Below the pieces are notes generated by a model that saw only the letters and a program-made list of their open reading frames with translations, searched no databases and was not told where the DNA came from. From contig JANQPC010000065.1 of assembly GCA_028285485.1 (NCBI GenBank), positions 62,001-126,000 on the forward strand: 64,000 bases of DNA, read 5' to 3'. Position 1 is the first letter of the stretch, and every line of letters starts with the position of its first letter. The position numbers and the translations under genes were made by a program. Source of the DNA: Paracoccaceae bacterium. GTDB taxonomy: Bacteria; Pseudomonadota; Alphaproteobacteria; Rhodobacterales; Rhodobacteraceae. This document shows positions 1-9,232 of the stretch, piece after piece.

Positions 1-110
1 ATGCCGTCGCCCGAATGTGCCTCGGCCAGCACACCGCCCGACCCCATGGCCCAGGCCCGGCAGCGCGAGGTGCCCCAATCAACGGCGATCCACTCGAGCC
101 CGTCGATCAT
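1..110 (-). CDS. dgoK: 2-dehydro-3-deoxygalactonokinase, N-terminal fragment
   Basis: Partial gene running off the left edge; only about 36 codons are visible. The start ATG (complement of 108-110) overlaps the TGA of the upstream SDR gene as ATGA, so it is the next cistron of the galactoside operon. The visible N-terminus reads MIDGLEWIAVDWGTSRCRAW. The AVDWGTS segment followed by RAW is the ATP-binding start typical of DgoK sugar-acid kinases. The family phosphorylates 2-dehydro-3-deoxy-D-galactonate at O6, the step after galactonate dehydration. The call rests on the short N-terminus plus a context that predicts exactly this activity. Confidence 0.75.
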   Translation of the reverse strand, partial: MIDGLEWIAVDWGTSRCRAWAMGSGGVLAEAHSGDG

Positions 111-880
111 CCCGTCACCACAACGCCGCCATCGATCACAAGCGCCTGCCCGGTCATCGCCTTGCTGGCGGCGGAGGCCAGAAACAGGCAGCCGCCCACG
201 ATATCTTCGGGTTCCAGGGGATCGGCCAGGCACTGGCGGGCGAGATGCGCGGCCAGCCCCTCTTCGGTGACCCACATATCCTTCTGCTTCTGGGTAAGAA
301 CCCAGCCGGGCGCCAGCGCGTTGACGCGGATGCGATCCGGCCCGAATTCGCGCGCCAGCGAGCGGGTCATCCCGTTTATGCCGGAATTGGCCGCGGTATA
401 GGCAGGGTAGCCTGCATTGCCCATCATGTAGCTGATCGAGGAGAAGTTCACGATCGATCCGCCGCCTGCAGCCTGCATACCCGGGATCGCTGCCTGAGCC
501 GCAAAGAAATAGGCCTTCAGGTTGATCGCCTGGCTCCAATCCCAGAACGCCTCATCCACTTCGAGCGTCTGGTGCCGCTTGTCGTTGGCCGCGTTGTTGA
601 CGAGCGCGGTGATGGCCCCATGGGCTTCGCCCGCCTGCGCGATGCAGGATTGAAGCGCCGGGATATCGGTGATGTCGCAGGGCAAGAACAGCGGCGCGGT
701 GCCGTGCTTTTCCGCCATCTCCGCCACAAAATCGCTGGCATCAGAGCGCTGCACGAAGGCCACGCGCGCGCCCTGCGCCAGAAACCCGTCGGTCAGCGCC
801 GCGCCGATGCCCGAGCCACCGCCTGTGATAAAGACGGATGCGCCGTTGAGATCGGGGAAGGTGGGCAAATCGTTCGGCAT
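107..880 (-). CDS. SDR-family sugar dehydrogenase, probable D-galactose 1-dehydrogenase
   Basis: 257-residue short-chain dehydrogenase. The glycine-rich cofactor site TGGGSGIG lies at residues 19-26, NNAAND at 95-100, Asn120, Ser148 and Tyr161. It resembles rhizobial NAD-dependent galactose dehydrogenases in length and segments such as the NNAAND region and the C-terminal VIDGG. It would oxidise galactose released by the upstream alpha-galactosidase to galactono-lactone/galactonate in the cytoplasm. Oddity: the YxxxK motif reads YTAAN, so the catalytic Lys is Asn165. The gene lies 2 nt after the dehydratase stop and overlaps dgoK by 4 nt. Substrate is inferred from context; an arabinose or fucose dehydrogenase is possible. 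Confidence 0.8.
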   Translation of the reverse strand: MPNDLPTFPDLNGASVFITGGGSGIGAALTDGFLAQGARVAFVQRSDASDFVAEMAEKHGTAPLFLPCDITDIPALQSCIAQAGEAHGAITALVNNAANDKRHQTLEVDEAFWDWSQAINLKAYFFAAQAAIPGMQAAGGGSIVNFSSISYMMGNAGYPAYTAANSGINGMTRSLAREFGPDRIRVNALAPGWVLTQKQKDMWVTEEGLAAHLARQCLADPLEPEDIVGGCLFLASAASKAMTGQALVIDGGVVVTG

Positions 881-882
881 GG

Positions 883-2589
883 TCAGTGGCTCTCCCGCCA
901 GGGAATGCGCGGATCCGCCCCGCGCAGGAAATCGAGATCGGCGCCTTCATGGGCCTGCATCACGTGGTCGACATAAAGCTTCGCATAGCCGCGTGCGTAT
1001 TGCGGGGCGTCTGGCGCCCAGGCGGCCCGGCGGCGTGCAAGCTCTTCATCGCCGACCAGAAGATCGAGCGTGCCCTCGGCGGCGGAGACGCGAATGCGAT
1101 CCCCGGTTTGAACAAGCGCGAGCGGACCGCCCGCCTGGGCCTCGGGCGAGACATGCAGGATCACCGTGCCATAGGCGGTGCCAGACATCCGCGCATCGGA
1201 AACCCGCACCATATCGCGCACGCCTTCCTTCACCAGGCGCGCCGGGATCGGCATATTGCCCACTTCCGGCATGCCGGGATAGCCCTTCGGCCCGCAGCCC
1301 TTCAGAACGAGGATCGTTTCCGCCGTGACCGGCAGATCATCGCGATCGATATTCGCTTTCAGATCCTCGATATTCTCAAACACATGCGCGGGGCCTTCAT
1401 GCTCCAGCAGCGCATCGGTGGCCGCCGAAGGCTTCACGATCGCCCCGTTGGGCGCAAGGTTGCCGCGCAGCACCCGCAGGCCCGCGGCCGGTTTCACCGG
1501 CGCATCGAAGGCGTGGATCACATCGCGGTTGCAACACTCCGCGCCGTCGCCATAGGCCGAGATATCGCCGCCCAGCACGGTCTTCGCGGCCCGAAGCTGG
1601 CCTGCGAGCTCGCGCAGCACAACCGGCATGCCGCCCGCGTAGCAGAAATCCTCCATAAGGTACTTGCCCGATGGCATGCAGTTGACGAGCAGCGGGATTT
1701 CCCCGCCGATCTCGAAATCCTTGAGCGTCAGATCCACGCCTACCCGCCCGGCGAGGGCCAGAAGATGCACCACCGCGTTCGTCGATCCGCCCACAGCGGC
1801 ATTGGCGAGGATCGCGTTCTCAAAAGCCGTCTTGGTGAGGATATCGGAGGGCTTGAGATCCTCCTCCACCATCTCGACAATTCGCTTGCCCGTCAGATGC
1901 GCGAGCGCCATGCGCCGGGCATCCACGGCCGGGAGGGCGGCATTGGTCGGAAGAGCAAGCCCCATCGCCTCCACGAGCGAGGCCATCGTCGAAGCGGTGC
2001 CCATCGTCATGCACACGCCTGCGGAACGCGACATGCCAGCTTCCGCTGCCATGAAATCCTTCAACGTCATCTCGCCCGCGCGCACGGCTTCGGAAAACTT
2101 CCACACATCGGTGCCCGAACCGATATCTCCGCCCCGGTACTTGCCATTCAGCATCGGGCCGGAGGAAACGACGATCGCGGGCAGATTCACGGAGGCCGCG
2201 CCCATAAGCTGCGCAGGTGTTGTCTTGTCACACCCGCCCAGAAGCACCACGCCGTCCAGCCCGTAGGCGCGGATCGATTCTTCCACATCCATCGCCATGA
2301 GGTTGCGAAAGAGCATCGCGGTGGGCTTCATCTGGGTTTCGCCAAGCGACATCACGGGGAATTCCACCGGGAAGCCCCCGGCCTCCCACACCCCGCGCTT
2401 CACGCCCTCGGCGAGCGTGCGCAGCCCGTGATTGCAGGGCGTCAGTTCTGACCACGAGTTGCAGATCCCGATCACCGGGCGCCCATCGAAGGCGTGATCG
2501 GGGAAGCCCTGGTTCTTCATCCATGAGCGATGGATGAAGCCATCCTTATCGAGCTTGCCGTACCAGTGGGAGGATCTTCGTTTTGCCAT
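883..2589 (-). CDS. IlvD/Edd-family sugar-acid dehydratase (arabonate/galactonate type)
   Basis: 568-residue iron-sulfur dehydratase. Cysteines in the expected cluster-ligand contexts are Cys52 (TPCNHG), Cys120 (GGCDKTTPAQLM) and Cys193 (GVCMTMGTAST). The CDKTTPAQ form and N-terminal RSxHWYG segment resemble sugar-acid dehydratases such as L-arabonate and D-xylonate dehydratase rather than biosynthetic IlvD. Some characterised rhizobial relatives also accept D-galactonate and D-fuconate (family knowledge). In this operon it most likely converts D-galactonate to 2-dehydro-3-deoxygalactonate. It directly abuts the GH4 gene (stop at 2590) and precedes the SDR by 2 nt. Exact substrate is inference. 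Confidence 0.85.
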   Translation of the reverse strand: MAKRRSSHWYGKLDKDGFIHRSWMKNQGFPDHAFDGRPVIGICNSWSELTPCNHGLRTLAEGVKRGVWEAGGFPVEFPVMSLGETQMKPTAMLFRNLMAMDVEESIRAYGLDGVVLLGGCDKTTPAQLMGAASVNLPAIVVSSGPMLNGKYRGGDIGSGTDVWKFSEAVRAGEMTLKDFMAAEAGMSRSAGVCMTMGTASTMASLVEAMGLALPTNAALPAVDARRMALAHLTGKRIVEMVEEDLKPSDILTKTAFENAILANAAVGGSTNAVVHLLALAGRVGVDLTLKDFEIGGEIPLLVNCMPSGKYLMEDFCYAGGMPVVLRELAGQLRAAKTVLGGDISAYGDGAECCNRDVIHAFDAPVKPAAGLRVLRGNLAPNGAIVKPSAATDALLEHEGPAHVFENIEDLKANIDRDDLPVTAETILVLKGCGPKGYPGMPEVGNMPIPARLVKEGVRDMVRVSDARMSGTAYGTVILHVSPEAQAGGPLALVQTGDRIRVSAAEGTLDLLVGDEELARRRAAWAPDAPQYARGYAKLYVDHVMQAHEGADLDFLRGADPRIPWRESH

Positions 2590-3930
2590 TCAAGCGGCCT
2601 TTCGCACGCGGGCCCAGGCCGGAACCCAATCGCCATGGGCAGCGAGGAGATCGCTCACAAGGCTGCGGATCTGGCGCAAATCAAGCTCCGCAGCGGTGTG
2701 CGGATCCATATAGGCCGCGTGATAGAGGTGCTCGACATTTTCCTCCAGAAGCGCCCGCACCGTCAGTTCCTGCACATTGATCTGGCTGCGCATCAGCGCC
2801 ACGAGCTGGGGCGGGATGTCATCCACCACCGTTGGCTGCAGCCCGTTCTGATCCACAAGGCAGGGCGTTTCGACCGCCGCGCCAAGGGGTAGCTGCGGCA
2901 CCTGCCCGCGATTGGGCAGGTTGCCATAGGCCACATAGGGCGTGTTGGTCGCGACCGCATTCATGACCTCGGCCGCAAATTCGTGGCTCTTTGTTACCTC
3001 GATGCGCTCCGCCGTGCGATAGGCGGCGGCCTGCGCGCCCCAATCGGCCATCTGCTCTTCACAGCGCATGGGGTATTCATCCAGCGGCACCCCGAAGGTT
3101 TCGATCAGATCGGCGCGCCCATCCTTGATGAACCAGGGCACGTATTCGGCCAGATGTTCGGAGCTTTCGGTGCAGAAATACCCCAGATGCTCCATCACCT
3201 CATAGCGCACCCGGTTCGGGCACCGCGCATGGTGGAGCGGCAGTTTGGGAAGGCGGCCCGCACGATAGCCCTCGCGGAGAAGGGGATAGAGATCGCGGCC
3301 CTGATGGGTGAGGTCAAGAAAGAACGCCACATGGTTCACGCCCGCCACCCGGTAGCGGATCTCGCGTTCGGGGATCGCAAGATCATGGGCGAACTCCTCC
3401 ACCGTATTCTGCACCGAATGGCAGAGCCCGACCTGGCTGAGATGCGGGAAGCGTTCGGCCAGGGCCCAGGTATTGATCGCCATCGGGTTGACGTATTGCA
3501 GCAGCGTCGCGCCCGGGCAGAGCTCTGCCATATCCGCGGCCACGGCCCAGAGATGCGGCACCGTGCGCAGGGCCCGCATGATGCCGCCCACGCCCAGCGT
3601 ATCGCCGATTGTCTGCCGCAGCCCGTATTGGCGCGGGATCTCGAAATCGATCACGGTTGCGGGCCGGTAACCGCCGATCTGAAACGCGGTTACCACGAAA
3701 TCGGCGCCGTCAAGCGCGCGGCGGCGATCTGTAGTGGCCTCCACCCGCGCCGGTGCGCCGGTGGCCTCAACAAGCTTGCGCGCGACCACCTCGCTTTCTT
3801 CGAGCCGCGCGGCATCGATATCCATCAGCGCGATGGTCGCGCCCCTGAGGCTCTCGAACTGAAGCGCATCGCCGACGATGTTCTTCATGAAGATGGTCGA
3901 GCCTGCGCCGATGAAGGCGATCTTCGTCAT
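2590..3930 (-). CDS. melA: Glycoside hydrolase family 4 alpha-galactosidase (MelA-like)
   Basis: 446 residues, usual for GH4. The N-terminus carries the NAD-binding motif IGAGSTIF (7-14). CHSV at 170-173 is the variant associated with alpha-galactosidases in GH4 (alpha-glucosidases have CHE, phospho-glycosidases CN-P). GVNH follows around residues 200-205. GH4 enzymes use NAD+ and a divalent metal to cleave glycosidic bonds by transient oxidation. No signal peptide, so it acts on imported melibiose/raffinose-type sugars in the cytoplasm. It sits between the transporter permeases and the sugar-acid enzymes, which fits release of galactose for oxidation. Confidence 0.88.
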   Translation of the reverse strand: MTKIAFIGAGSTIFMKNIVGDALQFESLRGATIALMDIDAARLEESEVVARKLVEATGAPARVEATTDRRRALDGADFVVTAFQIGGYRPATVIDFEIPRQYGLRQTIGDTLGVGGIMRALRTVPHLWAVAADMAELCPGATLLQYVNPMAINTWALAERFPHLSQVGLCHSVQNTVEEFAHDLAIPEREIRYRVAGVNHVAFFLDLTHQGRDLYPLLREGYRAGRLPKLPLHHARCPNRVRYEVMEHLGYFCTESSEHLAEYVPWFIKDGRADLIETFGVPLDEYPMRCEEQMADWGAQAAAYRTAERIEVTKSHEFAAEVMNAVATNTPYVAYGNLPNRGQVPQLPLGAAVETPCLVDQNGLQPTVVDDIPPQLVALMRSQINVQELTVRALLEENVEHLYHAAYMDPHTAAELDLRQIRSLVSDLLAAHGDWVPAWARVRKAA

Positions 3931-3952
3931 GCTGTCCGGTCTCCGAGGCGGG

Positions 3953-4801
3953 TTACTTGACGGCCCCGAGCGTGAGCCCAGCGATGAAGTGCCGTTGCAT
4001 CAGAAAAAACATCAGCACCGGCGGCAGGGCGGCCACGATCGAGCCCGCGCTCATAAGATGATACGCGGCGCGGTATTGCGCGTTGAAGCTGGTGATGCCC
4101 GCCGTTACGGGCTGGCTTTCCACCCCTTGCGTCAACACCACCGCCCAGAAGTAATCGTTCCAGATGAAGGTGAAGATCAGCACGGAAAGCGCGGCGATCG
4201 CGGGTTTCATGAGCGGCAGCACGACGTACCAGAAGATCCGCCATTCCGCGATCCCTTCGACCCGCGCGGCCTCGATCAGCTCATAGGGCAGCGCCCGGAT
4301 GAAGTTGCGCATGAAAAGGGTGCAGAACCCGGTCTGAAACGCGATGTGGAACAGCACAAGGCCCGGGATCGTATTGTAGAGCCCCATCGAAAGCGTGAGA
4401 TCGCGCACCGGCACCATCAGGATCTGGAAGGGCACGAAGTTGCCCGCCACGAACATGAAGAAGATCCACAGATTGCCGCGGAACTTGTAGATGCCCAGCG
4501 CAAAGCCCGTCATGCAGGAAAGCGCCACCGCGCCGATCACCGTGGGCACGGTGATGAAGACGGAGTTCAGAAGGTAGCGCGGCATATCGCTTTCAAAGAA
4601 CACGCGGCTGTAATTCGCGATCCCTTCGAAGGATGAGGGGATGCCCCAGTAGTTGCCGGTGGTGAAATCGGCATCGGGCCGGATCGAGAACACCGCCACC
4701 GCGATCAGCGGCAAGAGCCACATGATCAGCGCGATGGGCAGCAGCGTCTGATAGGTCAGCTGCCAGCTGCGGGAGGTTTTTTCGATAGGTGTTGGAAACA
4801 T
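3953..4801 (-). CDS. Sugar ABC transporter permease (MalG type)
   Basis: 282-residue inner-membrane permease with about six hydrophobic segments and the cytoplasmic EAA loop (ELIEAARVEG near the middle). The chosen start is the ATG at 4799-4801. The frame can be extended to 4834, but those extra codons are translated from a dispersed 32-bp repeat (4810-4841) and are unlikely to be protein. The complement of the repeat gives GGAGG eight bases before the ATG, a good ribosome-binding site. It is followed by the GH4 gene after 22 bp and pairs with the 4901-5848 permease. Confidence 0.88.
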   Translation of the reverse strand: MFPTPIEKTSRSWQLTYQTLLPIALIMWLLPLIAVAVFSIRPDADFTTGNYWGIPSSFEGIANYSRVFFESDMPRYLLNSVFITVPTVIGAVALSCMTGFALGIYKFRGNLWIFFMFVAGNFVPFQILMVPVRDLTLSMGLYNTIPGLVLFHIAFQTGFCTLFMRNFIRALPYELIEAARVEGIAEWRIFWYVVLPLMKPAIAALSVLIFTFIWNDYFWAVVLTQGVESQPVTAGITSFNAQYRAAYHLMSAGSIVAALPPVLMFFLMQRHFIAGLTLGAVK

Positions 4802-4805
4802 GTCA

Positions 4806-4880
4806 GATGCCTCCGGCGGGAGTATTTTCGCCAAGATGAAGCGAAGCGGGGGAATCTGCCTTCATCTTGGCAGAAATACT
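4806..4880 (-). repeat. Intergenic 32-bp repeat with inverted partial copy (long stem-loop)
   Basis: 4810-4841 holds the 32-bp element also found at 18674-18705 with one mismatch. 4860-4880 is an inverted partial copy: agtattt at 4821 and agaaatact at 4872 bracket gccaagatgaag and its complement. The two arms (about 21 nt, 19 matching) could form a long hairpin with an 18-nt loop in the mRNA between the two permease genes. The outer part supplies the GGAGG for the downstream permease. Possible roles are mRNA stabilisation or processing within the operon. Confidence 0.7.
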
Positions 4881-4900
4881 CACGGCGCAATCCCAGGCCA

Positions 4901-5848
4901 TCAGCGCGCCCCCCGCTCTTCGCGGTACATCGACCACAGGAAGTAGGCGATAAAGCACAGCATGATGAGGAAGAGCACGACCGCGATTGCCGCGCCGTAA
5001 CCCATGCGGAACCCGTATTCCGAAAGCGCCACTTCGAACATGTAGAAGGCCAGCACGCGCGACGATCCGAACGGCCCGCCCTGGGTCATGATCGAAATCA
5101 GGTCAAACGATCTGAGCGCGCCGATGATGGTGACGACGAAGGCGATGAAGGTTGCAGGCTTCAGTTGCGGGATCACCACGTACCACAGCATCTTCCAGCC
5201 CTTGGCGCCGTCAAGCCGCCCGGCTTCGATCTGTTCGGGATCCACCGCGTTCAGCCCGGTGAGATAGAGGATCATGCAATAGGCCGTTTGCGGCCAGAGG
5301 CCCGCGGCGATAATCCCGTAGGTGACATAGCGTTCATCGCCCAGCACGCTGATCGGGCCGAGGCCGAACCAGCCGATGATCGTGTTCAAAAGCCCGAAGG
5401 TGGGATCGTAGAACCAAGTGAAGACGAGGCCGACCACGACCTGGCTGATCACGAAGGGGAAGAAGAAGAGCGATTTGTAGATCCGGATGCCCGCAACCGT
5501 CTGGTTCAGAAAGAGCGCGATCAGAAGCCCGGCCGGGATCGCCAGAAGGTATAGCAGCAGCCAGAGGATGTTGTTCTTCAGCGATGTGTAGAAGGCGTCG
5601 CGATCCACGAATTCCCAGTAGAGATCTTCGTAGTTGCGCAGGCCCACAAACTCGGCTTCTCCAAGCCCGTCCCACGCGTAAAGCGAGATGTTGAAGCTCT
5701 GGAAAACAGGGAAGATGACGTAGAACAGGAAGAACAGAACGCCGGGGGCCAGGAACAGCCAGGGCGTGATGGCGATCTGGTTCCGATGGAACCACGAGCG
5801 CCCATCGCCGGGGCCGGTGCCGCTGACGGGCATTGCGGTGGTGGCCAT
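4901..5848 (-). CDS. Sugar ABC transporter permease (MalF type)
   Basis: 315 residues with six or more membrane segments, the first near residues 28-50. The EAA-type loop (EQIEAGRLDGAKGWKM) lies at roughly 215-230. This is the first permease of a CUT1-type carbohydrate importer. It follows the binding-protein gene after a 69-bp gap containing a strong hairpin. A purine-rich GGGGGGAG sits about 10 nt before the ATG at 5846-5848. It should pair with the 3953-4801 permease and the ATPase at 8134-9192. Confidence 0.9.
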   Translation of the reverse strand: MATTAMPVSGTGPGDGRSWFHRNQIAITPWLFLAPGVLFFLFYVIFPVFQSFNISLYAWDGLGEAEFVGLRNYEDLYWEFVDRDAFYTSLKNNILWLLLYLLAIPAGLLIALFLNQTVAGIRIYKSLFFFPFVISQVVVGLVFTWFYDPTFGLLNTIIGWFGLGPISVLGDERYVTYGIIAAGLWPQTAYCMILYLTGLNAVDPEQIEAGRLDGAKGWKMLWYVVIPQLKPATFIAFVVTIIGALRSFDLISIMTQGGPFGSSRVLAFYMFEVALSEYGFRMGYGAAIAVVLFLIMLCFIAYFLWSMYREERGAR

Positions 5849-5876
5849 GGCCGAAGCTCCCCCCTTCAGGCGTGGC

Positions 5877-5900
5877 GGCAGGGGCGCGAACGCCCCCGCC
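5877..5900 (-). other. Stem-loop between binding-protein and permease genes
   Basis: Ten-base arms (ggcaggggcg at 5877 and cgcccccgcc at 5891) with a four-base loop; on the transcript the loop is UUCG. All positions pair except one wobble. It lies 18 nt after the binding-protein stop. Hairpins at this place in sugar-transport operons commonly stabilise the upstream mRNA so that more binding protein than permease is made. Confidence 0.65.
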
Positions 5901-5917
5901 GGATCATGTCAGGCAGA

Positions 5918-7174
5918 TCACTGGTAGATCCGCTGCCGCGCGCGCTCTAGGCGGGCGAGGATGCGATCGAGGTTTTCGGGCTTCACCATGAATTCCTGGA
6001 AGCCTTCCATCGAAGCTTTCGCCATCTCCGCCGGTGCATCGCGATCCCAGAACTGGGCCACGCCGCCGGGCGAGTTTGACGACAGCATCGCAAAGCCCTC
6101 GTTGAGGAACTTGTCGTCATCGACCGAGGATTGCGCGTTGACCGGAAGCTGGCCCAGGTTCTGGCCATTGTTGATCTCGGTCTGCACATCGGCCGAAACC
6201 ACGAAGCGCAGGAACTCGCGCGCCGCTTCCTTATTCGCCGCGTTGGCGGGGATGTGGAACGTATCTGTCGGCGCATCTTCGGCCAGGGCGATCCCATCGG
6301 TGATCGCCGGGAACTGATAGAAATCGATCTGATCGTCGGTCAGCCCCGCATCGCGCAGGGGCGCAACGGCGAAGTTGCCCATCAGGTAATGCACCGCATC
6401 GCCGTTCACCATGAAGGGCAGGGCTTCCTGCCAGCTATAGGTCTGGTGATTGTCGATGAAGGCACCCATATCGACGAGCTCCTGCCAGTTGGCAAAGGTC
6501 TGCTTCACGCGGTCGTCTTCCCAGCTGACCTCGCCGTTGGCGAGCTGCATGTGAAAATCAAACCCGTTGGTGCGCATGTTGAGGTAATCGAACCAGCCGC
6601 CGGCAGTCCAAAGGAACTTGGTGCCGATGGTGAAGCACTTGCGGCCCGAATCGAGGATTGCCTGGCAGTTAGCCTTGAAGGCATCCCAGGTGTTGGGTTC
6701 TTCAAGCCCCAGCTCTTCGTAGATGTCTTTGCGGTAGTAGACGCCCCACTGGTAGTAGGTGTAGGGCACGCCCCACTGCTTGCCGTCGATCGTCATCGCG
6801 CCCTTTGTCGAGGCGAGGTTTTCGGCAATCTCCGGTTCCTGCCAGAGATCGGAGACATCTTCGAAAAGCTCCGCATCCACATAGGGCCGCATCCGGTTGG
6901 CGGCATACCAGGTGGCCACATCGGGCGGGTTTGCCGTCAGGAAGTTGCGGATCTGCGTTTTGTATTCTTCGCGATCAATTACTGTGGTCTCGATGTTGAG
7001 ATCGGGGTGCAGATCCTGGAAATCGGCGATCATCGCCTCCATCGTGGCCCGCGGCGCGGGGTTCGATGTGTCGAGGAAGATCTTGAGGTCGCCGGTAAGT
7101 TCGGCCGAAACCGGGCCGGCAAGCACGGCAGACGCCGCAAGCGCCGCGAGCGGCGCCTTAATGATGGAACGCAT
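5918..7174 (-). CDS. Sugar ABC transporter periplasmic binding protein
   Basis: 418 residues with a Sec signal peptide (positive start, hydrophobic stretch, VSA cleavage near residue 24). The mature part begins ELTGDLKIFLDTSNPAP, as in CUT1 family 1 solute-binding proteins. The ATG at 7172-7174 is chosen because AGGGAGG lies just upstream and the signal peptide begins there. An in-frame extension to 7915 would run through the divergent regulator and has no protein character. First gene of the galactoside operon; substrate is inferred from the downstream alpha-galactosidase. Confidence 0.9.
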   Translation of the reverse strand: MRSIIKAPLAALAASAVLAGPVSAELTGDLKIFLDTSNPAPRATMEAMIADFQDLHPDLNIETTVIDREEYKTQIRNFLTANPPDVATWYAANRMRPYVDAELFEDVSDLWQEPEIAENLASTKGAMTIDGKQWGVPYTYYQWGVYYRKDIYEELGLEEPNTWDAFKANCQAILDSGRKCFTIGTKFLWTAGGWFDYLNMRTNGFDFHMQLANGEVSWEDDRVKQTFANWQELVDMGAFIDNHQTYSWQEALPFMVNGDAVHYLMGNFAVAPLRDAGLTDDQIDFYQFPAITDGIALAEDAPTDTFHIPANAANKEAAREFLRFVVSADVQTEINNGQNLGQLPVNAQSSVDDDKFLNEGFAMLSSNSPGGVAQFWDRDAPAEMAKASMEGFQEFMVKPENLDRILARLERARQRIYQ

Positions 7175-7321
7175 GGTATCCTCCCTGGTGTTCCATTCCG
7201 GAGTGAGTTCCATTATTTGAAACTCAGTTTTGAATATTGAAATCATAACCGCACTGTGGCACGCCTTGTCAACAGCCGCGGGTGACAACGAGATCACAAT
7301 TCCTGCGGAAGGGAGGATCGG
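7175..7321. promoter_or_regulatory. Divergent control region between the binding-protein operon and the IclR gene
   Basis: 147-bp gap whose middle (7211-7248) is strikingly AT-rich. It holds three spaced TTGAA-type elements: TTTGAAAC at 7216-7223, TTTTGAAT at 7228-7235 and ATTGAAAT near 7236-7242. The first includes the small palindrome AAACTCAGTTT (7220-7230). A site here could let the adjacent IclR protein control both directions. No clear -35/-10 pair was assigned. Confidence 0.45.
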
Positions 7322-8133
7322 ATGGCCAAGGTGCAATCCGCAGATGGAACCGTTGGTAAGGCGCTGGATGTGCTTGACCAGGTTGCCGCCTTCGGGCGGC
7401 CGGTGCGGTTTTCCGAACTTCTCGCCAAGAGCCGCTTTCCCAAGGCCACGCTCTATCGTTTTCTGCAAACGCTCACGAATCAGGGGATGCTGGCCTACGA
7501 TCCCGAGCGGCAGACTTATGCGCCGGGCATCCGGCTGGTGCGTCTGGCCCATGCTGCCTGGCAGCAATCCTCGCTCGCCCCGGTGGCCCGCCCGCATATC
7601 GATGCGCTTTCGGCGCGAATTGGGGAAACGGTGCATCTTGCCCAGCTTGATCACGGGCAGGTGCTTTACGTTGACAAACGCAATGCCGCAGAACCGCTGG
7701 AGATGTTCAGCGATGCCGGGCGGATCGGCCCGGCCTATTGCACCGGCGTTGGCAAAGCGATGCTGGCTTATCTGGAACCCACGGCGCTGACCGATGCGCT
7801 GGGCATGCAATCCTTCCACCGGTTCACGGGCAAAACCCATGCCGATGCCGCATCGCTCCGGGCCGATCTGGCCACGATACGCGAGCGCGGCTTTGCCTTT
7901 GATGACGAAGAGCACGAGCCGGGCATCATCTGCGTGGCCGTGCCGGTGCTTGCCCGCTCGGGCCGGGTTATGGGCGCGCTATCCGTTACGACATCGACGG
8001 AACGCGAAACACTTGCGGGGCTCTCGGGCCTTGCGCCGGAGCTGAAGGCGGCCGCCCGCGCGATCGCTGAGGAGGCGGGAAGCTGGCGCTTCCCGGAGGA
8101 GACACCGATCAACACCAGAATGGGGGTGGCATA

Positions 8134-8134
<1 letters not shown>
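7322..8134 (+). CDS. IclR-family transcriptional regulator
   Basis: 270 residues. The N-terminal winged helix-turn-helix (about 8-65) includes [13 protein letters not shown] and [13 protein letters not shown]. The C-terminal IclR effector domain spans about 80-255, with [13 protein letters not shown] and [17 protein letters not shown] precedes the ATG. Divergent from the galactoside operon and translationally coupled (TAATG) to the transporter ATPase, so it probably controls uptake and catabolism of galactosides, with a sugar or sugar-acid effector. Whether it represses or activates cannot be read from sequence. Confidence 0.9.
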
Positions 8135-9192
<1,058 letters not shown>

Positions 9193-9232
9193 GCTTGGCG
9201 CCTGAATTTGCCGGGGCGCGGAATTCGGGCCG

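Noticed and set aside
886-2451. Long plus-strand reading frame opposite the dehydratase
   Set aside because: It is antisense to a well-supported IlvD/Edd gene, His/Arg-rich and without recognisable domains, a typical high-GC shadow.
4802-4834. N-terminal extension of the MalG-type permease (to 4834)
   Set aside because: The extra codons come from the dispersed 32-bp repeat; the ATG at 4801 has GGAGG at good spacing.
7175-7915. In-frame N-terminal extension of the sugar-binding protein (to 7915)
   Set aside because: It runs over the IclR gene on the other strand, has no signal-peptide logic, and a proper signal peptide and ribosome-binding site lie at 7174.
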